Assembly: GCA_013399695.1 (NCBI GenBank)
Contig: VXAU01006153.1
Span: forward strand, 233,876-297,875
Source of the DNA: Formicarius rufipectus
Lineage: Eukaryota; Chordata; Aves; Passeriformes; Formicariidae
Length of the DNA stretch: 64,000 nt
Reading direction: 5' to 3'
Both the position numbers and the translations under genes were made by a program. The notes under the pieces are model-generated. The model was given only the letters and a program-made list of their open reading frames with translations. It was not told the origin of the DNA and did not search any database. Positions 1-11,650 of this stretch are shown in pieces (the first letter of the stretch is position 1; each line of letters opens with the position of its first letter).

Positions 1-275
1 TTTTTTTTTCCTCTTTTCAGTTAGGCAGCTGAATTTTTAGCTAGTGCTGTTGAAGGTCCTGCCTCCTATGTTGCTTCTCCTAGACAGATGAAAATGCAAA
101 AATACTATATTCAAATTGTATTCTGTTTGCAAACTTTGGAATCCTTAGCCTTTCCTATAAAGAATCAAAATTGAAGATTGAAGAGTTTCCAACATGTGCA
201 TATACATAAAGCTTAATTTATACTAATGTCCTAACAGTAACAAAACCACTGTAAACTCAACATTTTTTGTATTTT
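1..275. other. Unique AT-rich non-coding DNA
   Basis: No open frame of note. The first 20 bases are a pyrimidine run ending in CAG, which resembles a splice acceptor, but all three downstream frames close quickly, so I do not call an exon. Confidence 0.6.
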
Positions 276-416
276 CATTGATTTATGGAATGGTTTGGGT
301 TGGAAGGAGTCTTGGGCAGGCACAAGTTTCCCTGGACGAGGTTGCTGAGTGCTCCATCCAACCTTGAACACTTCAGGGGCTGGGGCATCCTCAGCTTCTC
401 TGGACAATTTGAAATT
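276..416 (-). mobile_element. CR1 LINE 3' fragment
   Basis: Read on the + strand, this is the reverse complement of a CR1 3' end: ATGGAATGGTTTGGGTTGGA, then the 'accaggttgctcaga...ccatccaacctt' and 'cttctctggacaa' blocks. The element is 5'-truncated, the usual state for CR1. It is non-coding and diverged, with several substitutions and a shortened middle. Confidence 0.85.
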
Positions 417-3400
417 TCTATTTTAAGCAAGAGAAAAAAGTCTCTCAGACATTCTCTGAAGTAGCTTGGAGTCTAACATCATCCTAATCTGTTATTGGAC
501 TTTCATGTTAATTGTTCCCTAGATATTGAATGACCCTGACAGGTGTGGGAAAACACTAACGTGTAACCAATTCTTATCACAGATATTGAGTTGTCTTAAG
601 AGATTTCAGATATGAATTTAAGACAGAAGATGGGCCTCATTATGTAGCAGATGGTGTTACAAAAAGTATTTAGAATTAAAATTAAGATTCAGCTCCAAAT
701 GAGCTGATTCTTCATGCTTACACTCTAGATGTTTCAGTATTTTTTCTATTGGAGTAAATACAGACCTTTTATTATGTAAAATAACCATCAAAATTTTTCT
801 TTTCTCTTTCAGCATATGTATTAGAGGTAGATGGCCCTGGCAATTTGTAATACTGATGATATAAGAGGGATTTCTGCTTACTGATGTTCTCCTTGAGAAA
901 TTATTCAGAGAGGTTTGTTGATGTTTTCATGGTTTTTATCTTGCTCCTTGAAAACTAATTAATCAAATATAATCTTCTGGTTGTGTGAAATATTTATAAA
1001 CTAATTTCAATTGCTGGAAATGTTTTCAGCATCTCAGTATTGTCTCTTAATGAGAAGAATAAGGAGAGAGAGGATAAGCGAGACATATGTATAGGAATCA
1101 TTTAGCCCTCTCTTCTAACCAATGAATTTCTGCTGTGAATATTATATTTCTACAGAGATTACTTTTGAGGTGTTGATATTTGGAGTTTATACTGCATTTG
1201 GCCTAATTCTGTTGCTTTTGCTGCCTTTTTTTTCCTCCCTGCTGAAAGACAGAGTATAATACACAAGACTGCAAACTCTTGCTGGCTAATATTTATTCTC
1301 AATATTGTGTTGATGGTATTTGAAATCATAAAGTCTGGAGGTTGCCATGTAGATTCTTAAGGTGTCTGCTTGGCTATCGAGAATAACTGGAATTACCCTG
1401 GGATTAAGATAGGCCACTTTCACCCTGGGAAGCTGTTTAGGAAAACAGCTTAACTTTTGTGGAAATGCCAGAAAATTGTTGTATGTAAAAGGCCTTGTTT
1501 TGGTACCACTCAGTGTGAATAAATTTTGGATAAGAAGAAAAACAACACTGTGAACAGCAAACAATCTTGCTTTCATTGGTGCAGGCTTCAGTCTAATAGA
1601 AGTTGGTCTTTAATGAGCAAATCAGAATAACAAACAGGAAAATGCCAAAATCGAGGCACTGTTCACTTCTGTACTGTTTTCAAACTCATGACAGCACAGA
1701 TAAAATGGTGATACTGAAGTTACAATACAGAGCAAATCCATCCAGGAGTGCTAAGCATGAGGACAGAAGGTTTTTTCAGCAATGATTGCTCATTTACATT
1801 TACAGGTGGTCTGATTTATCAGCTGACGAATGTCAGAATGTGTGTAAGAAGTGTACTGAAGCAAATTATGTTGTCTAAGAAACCTAGGTGAAAGCGAATT
1901 TGCAGAGTTAAGAGAGCAATTCTGTTAAGGTCAAATGAAAACAAAATTGAAGTAAGACATTTTATTCTGAGGTTATTATGAGAAAAAAACAAAAAACAAG
2001 GAGTAGTTGATAGAGTTGTAAGTAACTGTAGTTTTAGGTTTATTTTTGCTCACATATAAAGAAGCAGAGGTTCTGTCATTACCAAAAGAAAAATCCTATG
2101 TATTAATAATCAGTAAAAGACACTAATCAAACATTGGATTAATCAATTTAGTTTTCCTGGCTAAGCTCCACACATCAGTTATACTGACTTATTGAATAAC
2201 TTTTTGGGCCTTACTGGATAATTTAATAAATCAGACAAAGCAAAATTTCAAGATCTTAGTTACAACTGATTATTTTTTAAGTGTCAGTGCATTTTTTCTT
2301 TTTAGTGCAGTGCATACTAAATAAATTAACTCTTATTTAGTGTCCATACCTGACACATTTATATTCACTTTCAATCATTTTTGTGTACAAGATACACTAA
2401 TCATGCAATCAAATGCAAACATCTATGCAAGAGAGCCATGAGTTTCTTAACTACAGATTTCTTGTGGTAACAGCTGAATTTCCAAATACAAATAAGGCTA
2501 AATAATGTGTTTAGTATAGAAAAATTAAGCAGGCAGTTATTGAAGTCACTGTTACCACACGTTCCTCAGAGTCAAGGATGGTAGTGTCACACTAACGGGT
2601 GTGGGTGAGTCAGTGGTAACAGTACAAATGACTGTACTGGCATAATTAGAACTTTTCTGAACAAACTGCAGTGCCAGTCAACAGATGAGCAGCTAGTGTC
2701 AAAGTCAGCCCACTGTGTAAAACTTCTCCTTGATAGAAATTTAAATTAAAAATATTCTGATACCAACATTTATTCTCCATGAACGCCTCAATGTTTTGTT
2801 ACAAGACTGGAAATGCTCGCGGAAATCACTGGAATGATTCCCAGGGCTTTAGTGGGCATTTGATCAGGCTTTTTATGAAATAATTTGGTTTATGAATTTT
2901 TGGCAAACTTCTACAAATATAACTGCATAAATCTCTCATATTAGTTAATTATCTTTATCAATGAGAAGAATGTCTCTGTTAATTTCAATCAGTAGATGAC
3001 AAAATGGTTCCCAAGCAGTGTTGCTATAGTTTCATGTGTCTTTTCTCTGGAAACTCTTTGCCTATCCAAATCAAACTCTCATAATGTCACCCTTGTTTTA
3101 CTGTCATATTTTCAACTCTATCTTGAGTTTAATTTTTCTTGTTATCTAGTAATTTTGTTAGTATTGCTTTGAAGGTGTGTATAAATTTTTCCTGCAATTG
3201 AAAACAAAACTCCTATAATTTCTTTCATTTTATTGGGCATGAAGACCTCATTTCAGGACAACAAATCAGCATATATTTTTGGTTTATAAAAATTCTGTGT
3301 ATGCCATTCCAAACAATGCTGTGAAGTAACCTTGATTTTTGTCAGATACAAGGGAATTAAGTTGTTTTAAAATAAATAAAACTACACCAATGCATACACA

Positions 3401-6400
3401 ATATGTCAGAATATATACAGTATATCTGTTTGCAGCTAGAGCTTTATATTCCGGAGAAAAAATTACAAAGCCAAACATGGAGGGAAAAGATTTCTTTTAT
3501 TTGTATGTCTGATATAGAGGAAACTTTGTTTTTCTGCCTTATAGTTTTAAAAATGGATCTCTTTCTAAATCTTACAAATCTTACAAATAAAGCTATTTCA
3601 GCTGAACTAATATCAAGCAACCATTAATATATCAGAACAAATATGCTTTCAACATCATGACTTTCTAAATGCGTGTTTTCCATGGAAACATGGGTAATTC
3701 AATGTAGATTTTGCAATTTTAAAAATATCCTTTAATCCTACCACAATATGCATACAAAGTATTTCACTGGATGTGTATGAATTAATGTAAAATATGTAGA
3801 AAAAGTTTATTGTGGATTTGATATAAAAAGCAAACCCAAATGGCTGCAGAATAAAGCGTTCAAAAGTAAATGAATGCCTGTGTTAAAACTGCTTTTACAA
3901 TCATTAGTCTTATAGACACTGATTTAATATTTCTTTCCTGTCCTATCTGTGTTTCTGTCTGTGGTACTTTTCCTTGGACCTTAGTGTAGGCAACAAAAGA
4001 GACAGTGACTAATTGTTTACTAATCCCTCCCTAAGAAAATCTTTCCTGCATTTACACATCACTGGCATTATACTCAATATGTGCATACACTGAATAAATC
4101 GTAAATGTTATAGAAACACATCTCACATGGTCTCATTTGTAATATACTGCTCAGATGTCACACCTTCTCCCTCTAAAATCTTAAGGCCCTAAATGATTGA
4201 AATGAGAGAGACTTTAAAGACACTTGAAATGGTCCACTAGGATGCAAATGTTCAGGCAGCTTTAGAAACAGCCACCACTATGCATTTCACAAATTAATTA
4301 AACTTTCAGAATTACAAAAGAGAACTCCAGGACTGGCCAAGTTACTTGAGCTGGGTAGAGACTCGGATGGCTAAAATCTTGCCCAGAAATCACTAGAGTA
4401 GAGAAATATGCAGCCTTTGCCCTCTTTATCACAGCCAAAATTTCTATTCTGAAAGTGAGAAGATGATTGAGAAGCTGCTTGTGTTGACTCTGCAACTACT
4501 AAAGGAATTCCTGCTTGAAGAGCTACCGGATGTCCAGTGACTTTCCCTCTGCTTTGATGTGTGAACATGAAACCCCATCATCATTTTTCTCAGCTAGAGC
4601 AAGCAGATAGAGGACAACAAAAGTTCTGGTTCTGTACATTCTGTTCTCAATTTTAATGTGAGTTCAAAAATGTGGAACACCAGCTCTGAAGTCTGGAATT
4701 GAGACAGACCATTCTGAAGTTTCATTAGTAGAATTTGTCTCAAGATTAAAACACTTAAGAGTTAGGGACAATATTTGTGATTATGTGCTGCTGTTCTGGG
4801 TAGCTCAACACCTTGAGCTACAGCCAGTGGAAGTCAATTTATTAAATCCAGAAGAGCTCTGAAAGACATTCAGCTGACCAAAACCAGCCTCACTTCTGAT
4901 TTGTGCATCAGAAGTTCAAAGTCCTTCCAGAAGGCCTCTGTTGTATCTGTTCTTCCCCTCCTCCAAAAATATTTCAGATAATATTTGGCATCCCAGTGAA
5001 TGCTTGCTCTAGGGCAATGAAATGGCACAGTGGTTATAAATATAGATAGCCAAATTACAGTGTAGGTTTCACTGATTGCATAACTAGTGGTTTAATTTGA
5101 CTTCATGGACACCTATGATAATTTGAGATATTGTAAGGTACTTCTGTGGGTGTGACATAGGATATAAGTGAGATTCATCCCTTAAAAGAAAGGGAGAAAG
5201 ACCCTGCACAGGATATCCTAGGTCATGTAAAATCTCACTGCACAAACTCAGTGATTCTCAGATCTCACTTGTGGAAGAAGCCTATGCAGATACCAGTGTG
5301 TAGGGAACTGAATTTGAACTGAATTTTCCCTCTTGTCTGACCCTCTTTTATAACATGAACCACCAGATTTGGACGACTTGAACATCAATCTCATAACTTT
5401 TCTCCATGCTGTGATATTTACTCTAGAAAGATATGAACCTGTTTAAAATGTCCAGGTGGTGGAAAAGTTCTTCTTTCATGGGTAGCATGACTGTAGGCAA
5501 AAGGTTTTGTGAGCTCTTTTTGAAGAAATATTTTCAAGATGCCTGGGGATAAAATAATTCTGTACACAGAATATATTTAGTTTTCTAAGAATAAGTAAGT
5601 CATCCTGGCCTCCTTCCATAGTCAATGTAAAGAAATAGATGCAGGAGAATCATTTCACTGCAAAAGAGTCTTATGGAATAGGCCAAATAAATTGCTTTCT
5701 GAAGGCACTTATTTTTCTGTTGACTGAAAAAGGACACAAATTTTACTAGCTTATGGTCTAAAATTATAGGTGCCAAAATTAGGTAAAATGAATCCCACCT
5801 TTGCTTTTTCTGCATGAAGAGCAAGATACGATGAGAGATCAAACTGTGAAGACTGCTTTTTGCAGAAGGGGAACTTTGTGTCTAGCCCTATTTTAATGTT
5901 ATTTCAAAGGCATGCTCAATCAGAAATAGGTTCAATGACAACTTTCAGGCATTGCAAAAATAAAATTTATATGTTTTAGCAGAAAGAGAAATAAAATGTA
6001 GTGTTTAATTTCATTGGTCACATCACCACATCAGTTTTAAACAGGATTGGAAACCTGAGGTGGTCTCTGCCCAGATCCCACAGGTTATATATTAGAGAAA
6101 ATTATTAATATCACACAAACCACTGTCAGTGCTGTTTGCCATCCAGCTGAGACAATGAAATTGAGCTGGAAAAGAATGAGCTATGGTACCAAGGAGAGGT
6201 TTGATAGACATTGTATTACCATGTCTCTATGGTGACTTTACAACTGCTGCCCCTACTGTGTGAAACAGAGGGCATCAATCTTTAGGGTTGTCAGTTGAAC
6301 TATTGCATCATACTTTGTAAATCACAGATCAAGAAAATTGCATTTCTACCTGTCCTTCAGCACTTCAAAACCATAATCAGACCATTAACAAGAGGTTGTG

Positions 6401-6909
6401 CTTATTTTTATTGTTATTTTTTTCATCAATGCTTCGTGGCTGATATTGAAATAGGCATTTAAACAAGAGAGCAGAGAAAAGCTTCCAAACACCTTTCTCT
6501 GTGACCATTTATCCTTTTTAAAATACATTTTGAAATAATCTCTTCCAAACCCCGATTTCAACAGGCCACATGTTAATCTGCCAGAGTGGATGTCTTTGAT
6601 TTCTTTATAAGGATCTATTTTGATCATTTTGGGTAAAGTAGTAAAGCAAAACTCACAATCATCAATACAATGCAGAAATCTAATGCAGGAAGACTACACT
6701 TTAATATAGCTTTAAATATTCCCCCAAATATATCAATAATTAATTGCTAACACCTGGCAGGATCCATCTGGCAATATTCCTCCATTATTGGTTGACTGAA
6801 TACTGATTTTGTATTAGCATTCAGATGCAAGATCATGAGCTGATGGTTTCTACTGAATACATAAAACCTTGAATGTCTATATATCAACATCAAAAGCCAG
6901 GTGTTGCTC
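417..6909. other. Unique AT-rich intergenic or intronic DNA
   Basis: About 6.5 kb with no recognisable gene or transposon. Open frames are short (under 100 codons), scattered on both strands and without coding character. The 2740-3010 stretch, rich in TAAT-type motifs and low in simple repeats, is mentioned as a possible conserved element. The remainder shows nothing specific. Confidence 0.6.
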
Positions 6910-6931
6910 ATATATATATATATATATATAT
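6910..6931. repeat. (AT)n microsatellite
   Basis: Eleven uninterrupted AT dinucleotides, followed by GTATAC. Likely length-polymorphic. Confidence 0.95.
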
Positions 6932-8037
6932 GTATACCCTAAACAAACCAACCCTGCAACCAGTATCCCAGCTGAAGATTCGATTTCAATTAAATTGGAA
7001 AAAAATATATATTTACTGCTGTATTCTAAGAGTTAGCTGTATTCTTTATTATATACAATTTGCTTATGAGAATATTTTCAGCAAAGAACATGCACTTTAT
7101 ATTGAAATATCCATTTTCTACTGTATTACCACACTTTTCTATATGTCCTACCATAAATCACAAACTACTCTTTTCGTAAACCAGACTAAAGGCAAACCTT
7201 GTTTTTCAGTAAATGGTAGTATTTCCAGGTAGTGAGAACATACCTTGGACAATGAATTTATATTAATGATATATTTGCCATTAAAGGATGATTGACTGGA
7301 CGTATCTCATACAATATTCTAGGGAATTAGCTTCCAAACTCACTAACTGCCACAACTCTGGCAGTATTTTGATAGCAATGCTGTTTTTTATTCCAGCATT
7401 TCATTCTTAAAAAATACTCTAGTTGTATAAATTATATAATTATTTATTTGAATTGGAAGTGAACAGTAGTTTGGTACATTTTACCTGTAATGCAAATTTG
7501 TATTTTGTTGAATTATGAAATATTCACCTTAAGAAAGAGATAATATATTAACTCTCTCTGATTTTGGGTCCCCACTGAAAAATTAAGTAACTGAAACTGA
7601 ACAGGCTAATGATTTAGATTATTCAAGGCATTTATACAGCCTTTAGTCCAGTTTTTAGCTGAATTATCCTTTGGTTTTTATCCAGCAGCCTTATCTTACT
7701 TGCTTTTTATAAGGAGTAAAACATTTGGCTTTCCATTTTATAGAATATCCACTTACCCCTGTAGTCTTTACAATTAAACAAACAACTTTCTTCCCAGTCT
7801 TTCTGAAATGCAAAATTAATAACTAGGAGCAATACTGTACTAATGGAAGAAAGCCTGGATAGCATAATTTTTCTGTATAATTTCTATGCATTTTCATACT
7901 TTCAGATAATCAGACAACGGTCAAATAACAGCAGTGCAGTATATGAAGCAATAATATGTCAGATCTATCAGCCACAAAAAATATTCCTGAAAATCACTGG
8001 AAATTAGCACAAACATATCACAGCCTTCAGTTTCTGG
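6932..8037. other. Unique AT-rich DNA
   Basis: A 119-codon open frame overlaps the microsatellite and this flank (6873-7232, +). It contains an Ile/Tyr run that is simply the translated AT repeat, so it is a chance frame. Nothing else is seen. Confidence 0.6.
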
Positions 8038-8094
8038 TTTTTTTTTTTTTTTGGTTTTTTTTGTTTGTTTGTTTGTTTGTTTGTTTGTTTTTTC
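8038..8094. repeat. Poly(T) plus (TTTG)n simple repeat
   Basis: About fifteen T, then GG, T8, then six GTTT units and a final T run. One of many T/G-rich tracts in this window. Confidence 0.95.
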
Positions 8095-8230
8095 AGTCTA
8101 ATTAACTGTCACAATGAGAAGCAAAAAACTATCATTCTTTGGCAAAACAAATTTGGTTGAAAATCAATCAGTTTTTCAAATTTTTATGATGGCTCACAAG
8201 TATTTCATTATCATGCACTTTTAGCATGAG

Positions 8231-8468
8231 AAGTAAGAAGTAATGGGTACAAATTGAAAGAGGAGAAATTCTTCACTATGAGGTGGTGAGATACTGGAAC
8301 AAGTTGCCCAGGAACTTGTGGGTGCCCCAACTCTGACAATGTTCAAAGCCAGGTGGAATAAGGTCTTGAGGAACCTGATTTAGTGGGAGGTATCCCTGCA
8401 CATGGCAGGGCACTCGGGACTAGAGGATCTTTACGGTCCCTTCGAACCCTTTTCATTCTATGAAAATA
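8231..8468 (+). mobile_element. CR1 LINE 3' end
   Basis: Sense-strand CR1 3' end. It shows 'gaaattcttcactatgagg', then 'gagatactggaacaagttgc', 'catggcagggcactcggga' and the terminal 'tcattctatgaaaa', matching the CR1 3' UTR and its terminal ATTCTATGA repeat. 5'-truncated, with an internal deletion near 8255. No coding potential. Confidence 0.9.
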
Positions 8469-9329
8469 TAATTAATATAATTAATAAAGAATTAAATTCA
8501 TGAGAGTATCATTAGTGTTAATGAACATAGTTTCACTGTAAGCAGGTCTTAGAAAAACCAGGACACACTGTTTTGCAGTCATGATATTGGTTATGATGTC
8601 AGTTACACAGAAGCTTTTGTAAGGGCATGAATACCCCATGATGTTACAGTTGGAAGGGAACATTTGACAATTATAACAGAACATATATTAAACAGATTAA
8701 AGCCGAATCTCTGACAGTTTTCAAAAAATGGTATGCTTCTGCTTTAGGTTTTTCAGGAGTGCTATGGAAAATGTTATTGAATGCTTAGTGAAAAAACTGG
8801 AAGTAAATATAAAATTGATGAAAATAAAATGTGTTTTACTGTTGAAAACAGAAAGTATTTTAAAATAGTGTTGATGATATAAAACTTAATAAAGTGACAA
8901 ACTGAGCTGAATCTATGTGGCCATGCTGAACCACCCCACATTTTTTCAGTAACTGGAAGCCTTCAGATGAAATGCGATTCTTTAAACAGTTGAAGCTGTA
9001 CACCTGGGACTAGTGACTGCAGACTGCTATGGGTTATGGGTTATGTGCCCCAAACAATGACTCAAATAGGGTATGACAGTCATAGTGGCAACAAAACACA
9101 ACAAATGCATCTAAAAGTGACATGAAGGCAAAAAGAAAGATGTAGGCAGTTCAGTGATTTAGCAACATCTACAGCATTGGTGATGCAAGTAATAGTGTTC
9201 TGGTGACCAGATTTTTTTTTAAATGTTCCTGAAAAATCAGGGAAAGTGTAAAAAATAATCTGAAACATGATTTCATGACTCATGCAAGAGACAACATCTT
9301 AAGAGGAGGGGGTTGCAGAACTTTCACAC
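8469..9329. other. Unique AT-rich DNA
   Basis: No gene or repeat recognised. Short chance open frames lie on the minus strand (8481-8684, 9080-9283). Confidence 0.55.
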
Positions 9330-9545
9330 TTGCAGCAGGTGAAATTCCACAATAGATATGGCAAAGTATTGTCACTGCAAAGTGTGAACAAACATTGAAA
9401 TAGGCTGCTAGTATAGGTTGTGGAATCTTTGCCCTTCAAGGTTTTCAAAACTTGGTTAGACCTATCACATCAGCATTCATACCCCTTTTTAAAGCAGGTG
9501 CTTGGACCAAATTAGCTGCATTCGTTCCTTTCAAACTAAATTCTT
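9330..9545 (+). mobile_element. Diverged CR1 LINE 3' fragment
   Basis: Degraded sense CR1. The segment 'ggttgtggaatctttgccct' followed by 'ttcaaaacttggttagac' and a late 'gcttggaccaaatta' keeps the order of the CR1 3' UTR (vgtggagtct...ttcaaaac...ttggac). It is clearly older than the copy at 8.3 kb, and the boundaries are approximate. Confidence 0.7.
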
Positions 9546-11530
9546 ATATAATTCAGGGATTATATAAACTCATTCTTTATATGTTGTGAATAAAAATCTG
9601 AGAGATAATTTGATTGATATTCAAATATCTTCACAGGCAGAAAATACTGTATACAAAGAGTATCTTTAATTTGACATATAAAGATAAAAGGAGACTCATG
9701 GTATAGAATTAAAATGAAAATTGTCAGACTTTTTAAATTGTAAGGGTGATCAGTATTTAAAAAGAACATCATGGAAATTATTGAATCTTAGGTATCTTCA
9801 TATTTTCACCACGGGAATGGATTTTCTTTGATTCACAGTTTACCCATGCTACAATCAACCACCAGTTGCTAGGTTTCAAAGGCAAGTACCTGAAAGTAAT
9901 TCTCGAAGTTCTATTATCCTCAATTTGCCTGATATTTTAGGTGACCTAAGTGTCTTTTTTGCCTTCAAAGTTTACAGAACTAACAATTTTTGTATTGAAC
10001 AGAGTGTAAAGCAGTACCTAAGGACTGGAATAGTTTGGAATACAACAACTAACTTCTGGAGTGCTATTCAGTTACACAGCAGTCCCTGGAATTTCAAAGG
10101 ATATGGACTCACATTAGTGTGACACCAGAGAAGAAAATCAGAAGATTCTTTCTGTATGAAAGGAGCAAAAACTTTAACTATAAACCAGAAGTGCTTCATG
10201 GGTAGAACCTGTTTCACTGACCCTTCAGTCTCCAATGGACATTTCAAAGCCTATGAATTTGAACCATGCTATAAAGCTCTCTACTCATGGGCCAAATATG
10301 AACATATAAAGGACTGTCATAAAGAATAAACATAACTAGACAGCAGCATTTTCCTAACCTCATCCTTAATCACCTCTATAGTTCTACGCTTCCAGATATT
10401 GTCTCTTTTTCCTTTCAGACTCAAAATCCCACCATGTTTAAATATGGCATCTGAGCACCTTTTTTTTCATGAATCAACATGAAGTTTGTTTCCCTGAACA
10501 TTCTTGCAAACAAAATTTCATTTTTGACTTGTGTTTGTGGATACAAAATAAGGAGGAAAAAAGATGTAAGTGATTCGATATCTTTGGGAGATGTTTGAAG
10601 TTTTAATTGTTTGGCACATCTTGAAATTTTTCTTTAGGAAACAGAATTTTTATTCGTAAACATAATACTAGCATGTCTTCTGAAGAAGCATAATGTAATT
10701 TTACTATGCTATAGTAGCAAAATAAACACTTTCTGAGAGTATAGTCTTTGCATATATTTAGAGTTATCTCTGTGAAATGCCATCATAAATAGCCAAGTTG
10801 CTATTTTTGCTCTTCTTAGGGACTGGCACCAATTAATTTGACTAGCAACTTTATCCAAAAAGGGAATTAAACTTATGTCAATGTTTTCTAAAGTGTGATT
10901 ATTAACCTCTGTACTAATTCAGCTGGCAAACCTATAGAGTATATGCTGTACTTCAAAAATTAATTTTCTTTGAACTTTTCTTAACTAAGTGCTGCCTTTG
11001 GGGCTGTGTTTAAAGTTACAGGGATTGTGTTCAGCTATCTTAATTAAAAGTATTCAATTAACCCAAACAAAACTGACTCTGAAGCCTCACAACTTCTCCA
11101 AAACTGATAAATGATTACTAAGTAAACAACGATTGAATTGAGAATAATTGATTTTTTTTCCTCCTTGTAACCTTAAGTTAAAATTTATTTATCTTCCTAT
11201 TAAATAATTATGTAATTAGGGAACTATTTAACTACCAGAGTGACACTTGGTAATTAAACAGAAAAGACTGTAACATCATTGCTGCGGAAGATATAAATAT
11301 CCTATGAAGTCTTTCTGAAAATTCTGTCTTTTTAGGATGAGATATTATACTGCAGCTATGTTTGTAAGATCTTAAAACTCTTAAAGCTTTTGTACTGCTA
11401 CAAGGTCAGATGGTTTATTTATCACTGGATAATATTACCTTATGATACTACATTTTCTAAGCCACCGTGTCCTGTTTTAAGTGATGTGCCTTTCAGTGAA
11501 GTCAGTCCTGTTGTCTGCCCTTCAACTCTC
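9546..11530. other. Unique AT-rich DNA
   Basis: No recognised gene. Short open frames at 9925-10122 and 10156-10329 (+) are discussed among the rejected items. The 11040-11290 interval is dense in TAATTA/AATTAA homeodomain-type motifs and is flagged as a weak conserved-element candidate. Confidence 0.55.
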
Positions 11531-11650
11531 TTAGAATCACAGAATAACCTGAGCTGGAAGGGACCCACAGGGATCACCGAGTCCAACTCCTGGTCCTGCA
11601 AAGGACAGCTCCATGTACCAGTGAGTGTTGTCACAATCCATGCAGTTCCT
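11531..11650 (-). mobile_element. CR1 LINE 3' fragment (different subfamily)
   Basis: The + strand starts 'agaatcacagaataacctga' and continues 'gctggaagggacccacaggg' and 'gagtccaactcctggtcctg', the reverse complement of a CR1 3' end. The wording differs from the copies at 0.3 and 31 kb, which indicates another CR1 subfamily. Open frames on both strands here (11390-11662 +, 11440-11727 -) only reflect the repeat. Confidence 0.85.

Noticed and set aside
1..20. Polypyrimidine-CAG resembling a splice acceptor at the window start
   Set aside because: All downstream frames stop within a few codons and there is no donor at a sensible distance.
10156..10329. 57-codon + frame with several Cys and aromatic residues
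   Set aside because: No domain, no signal peptide, no splice context, no CpG or codon bias; short frames like this are expected by chance.
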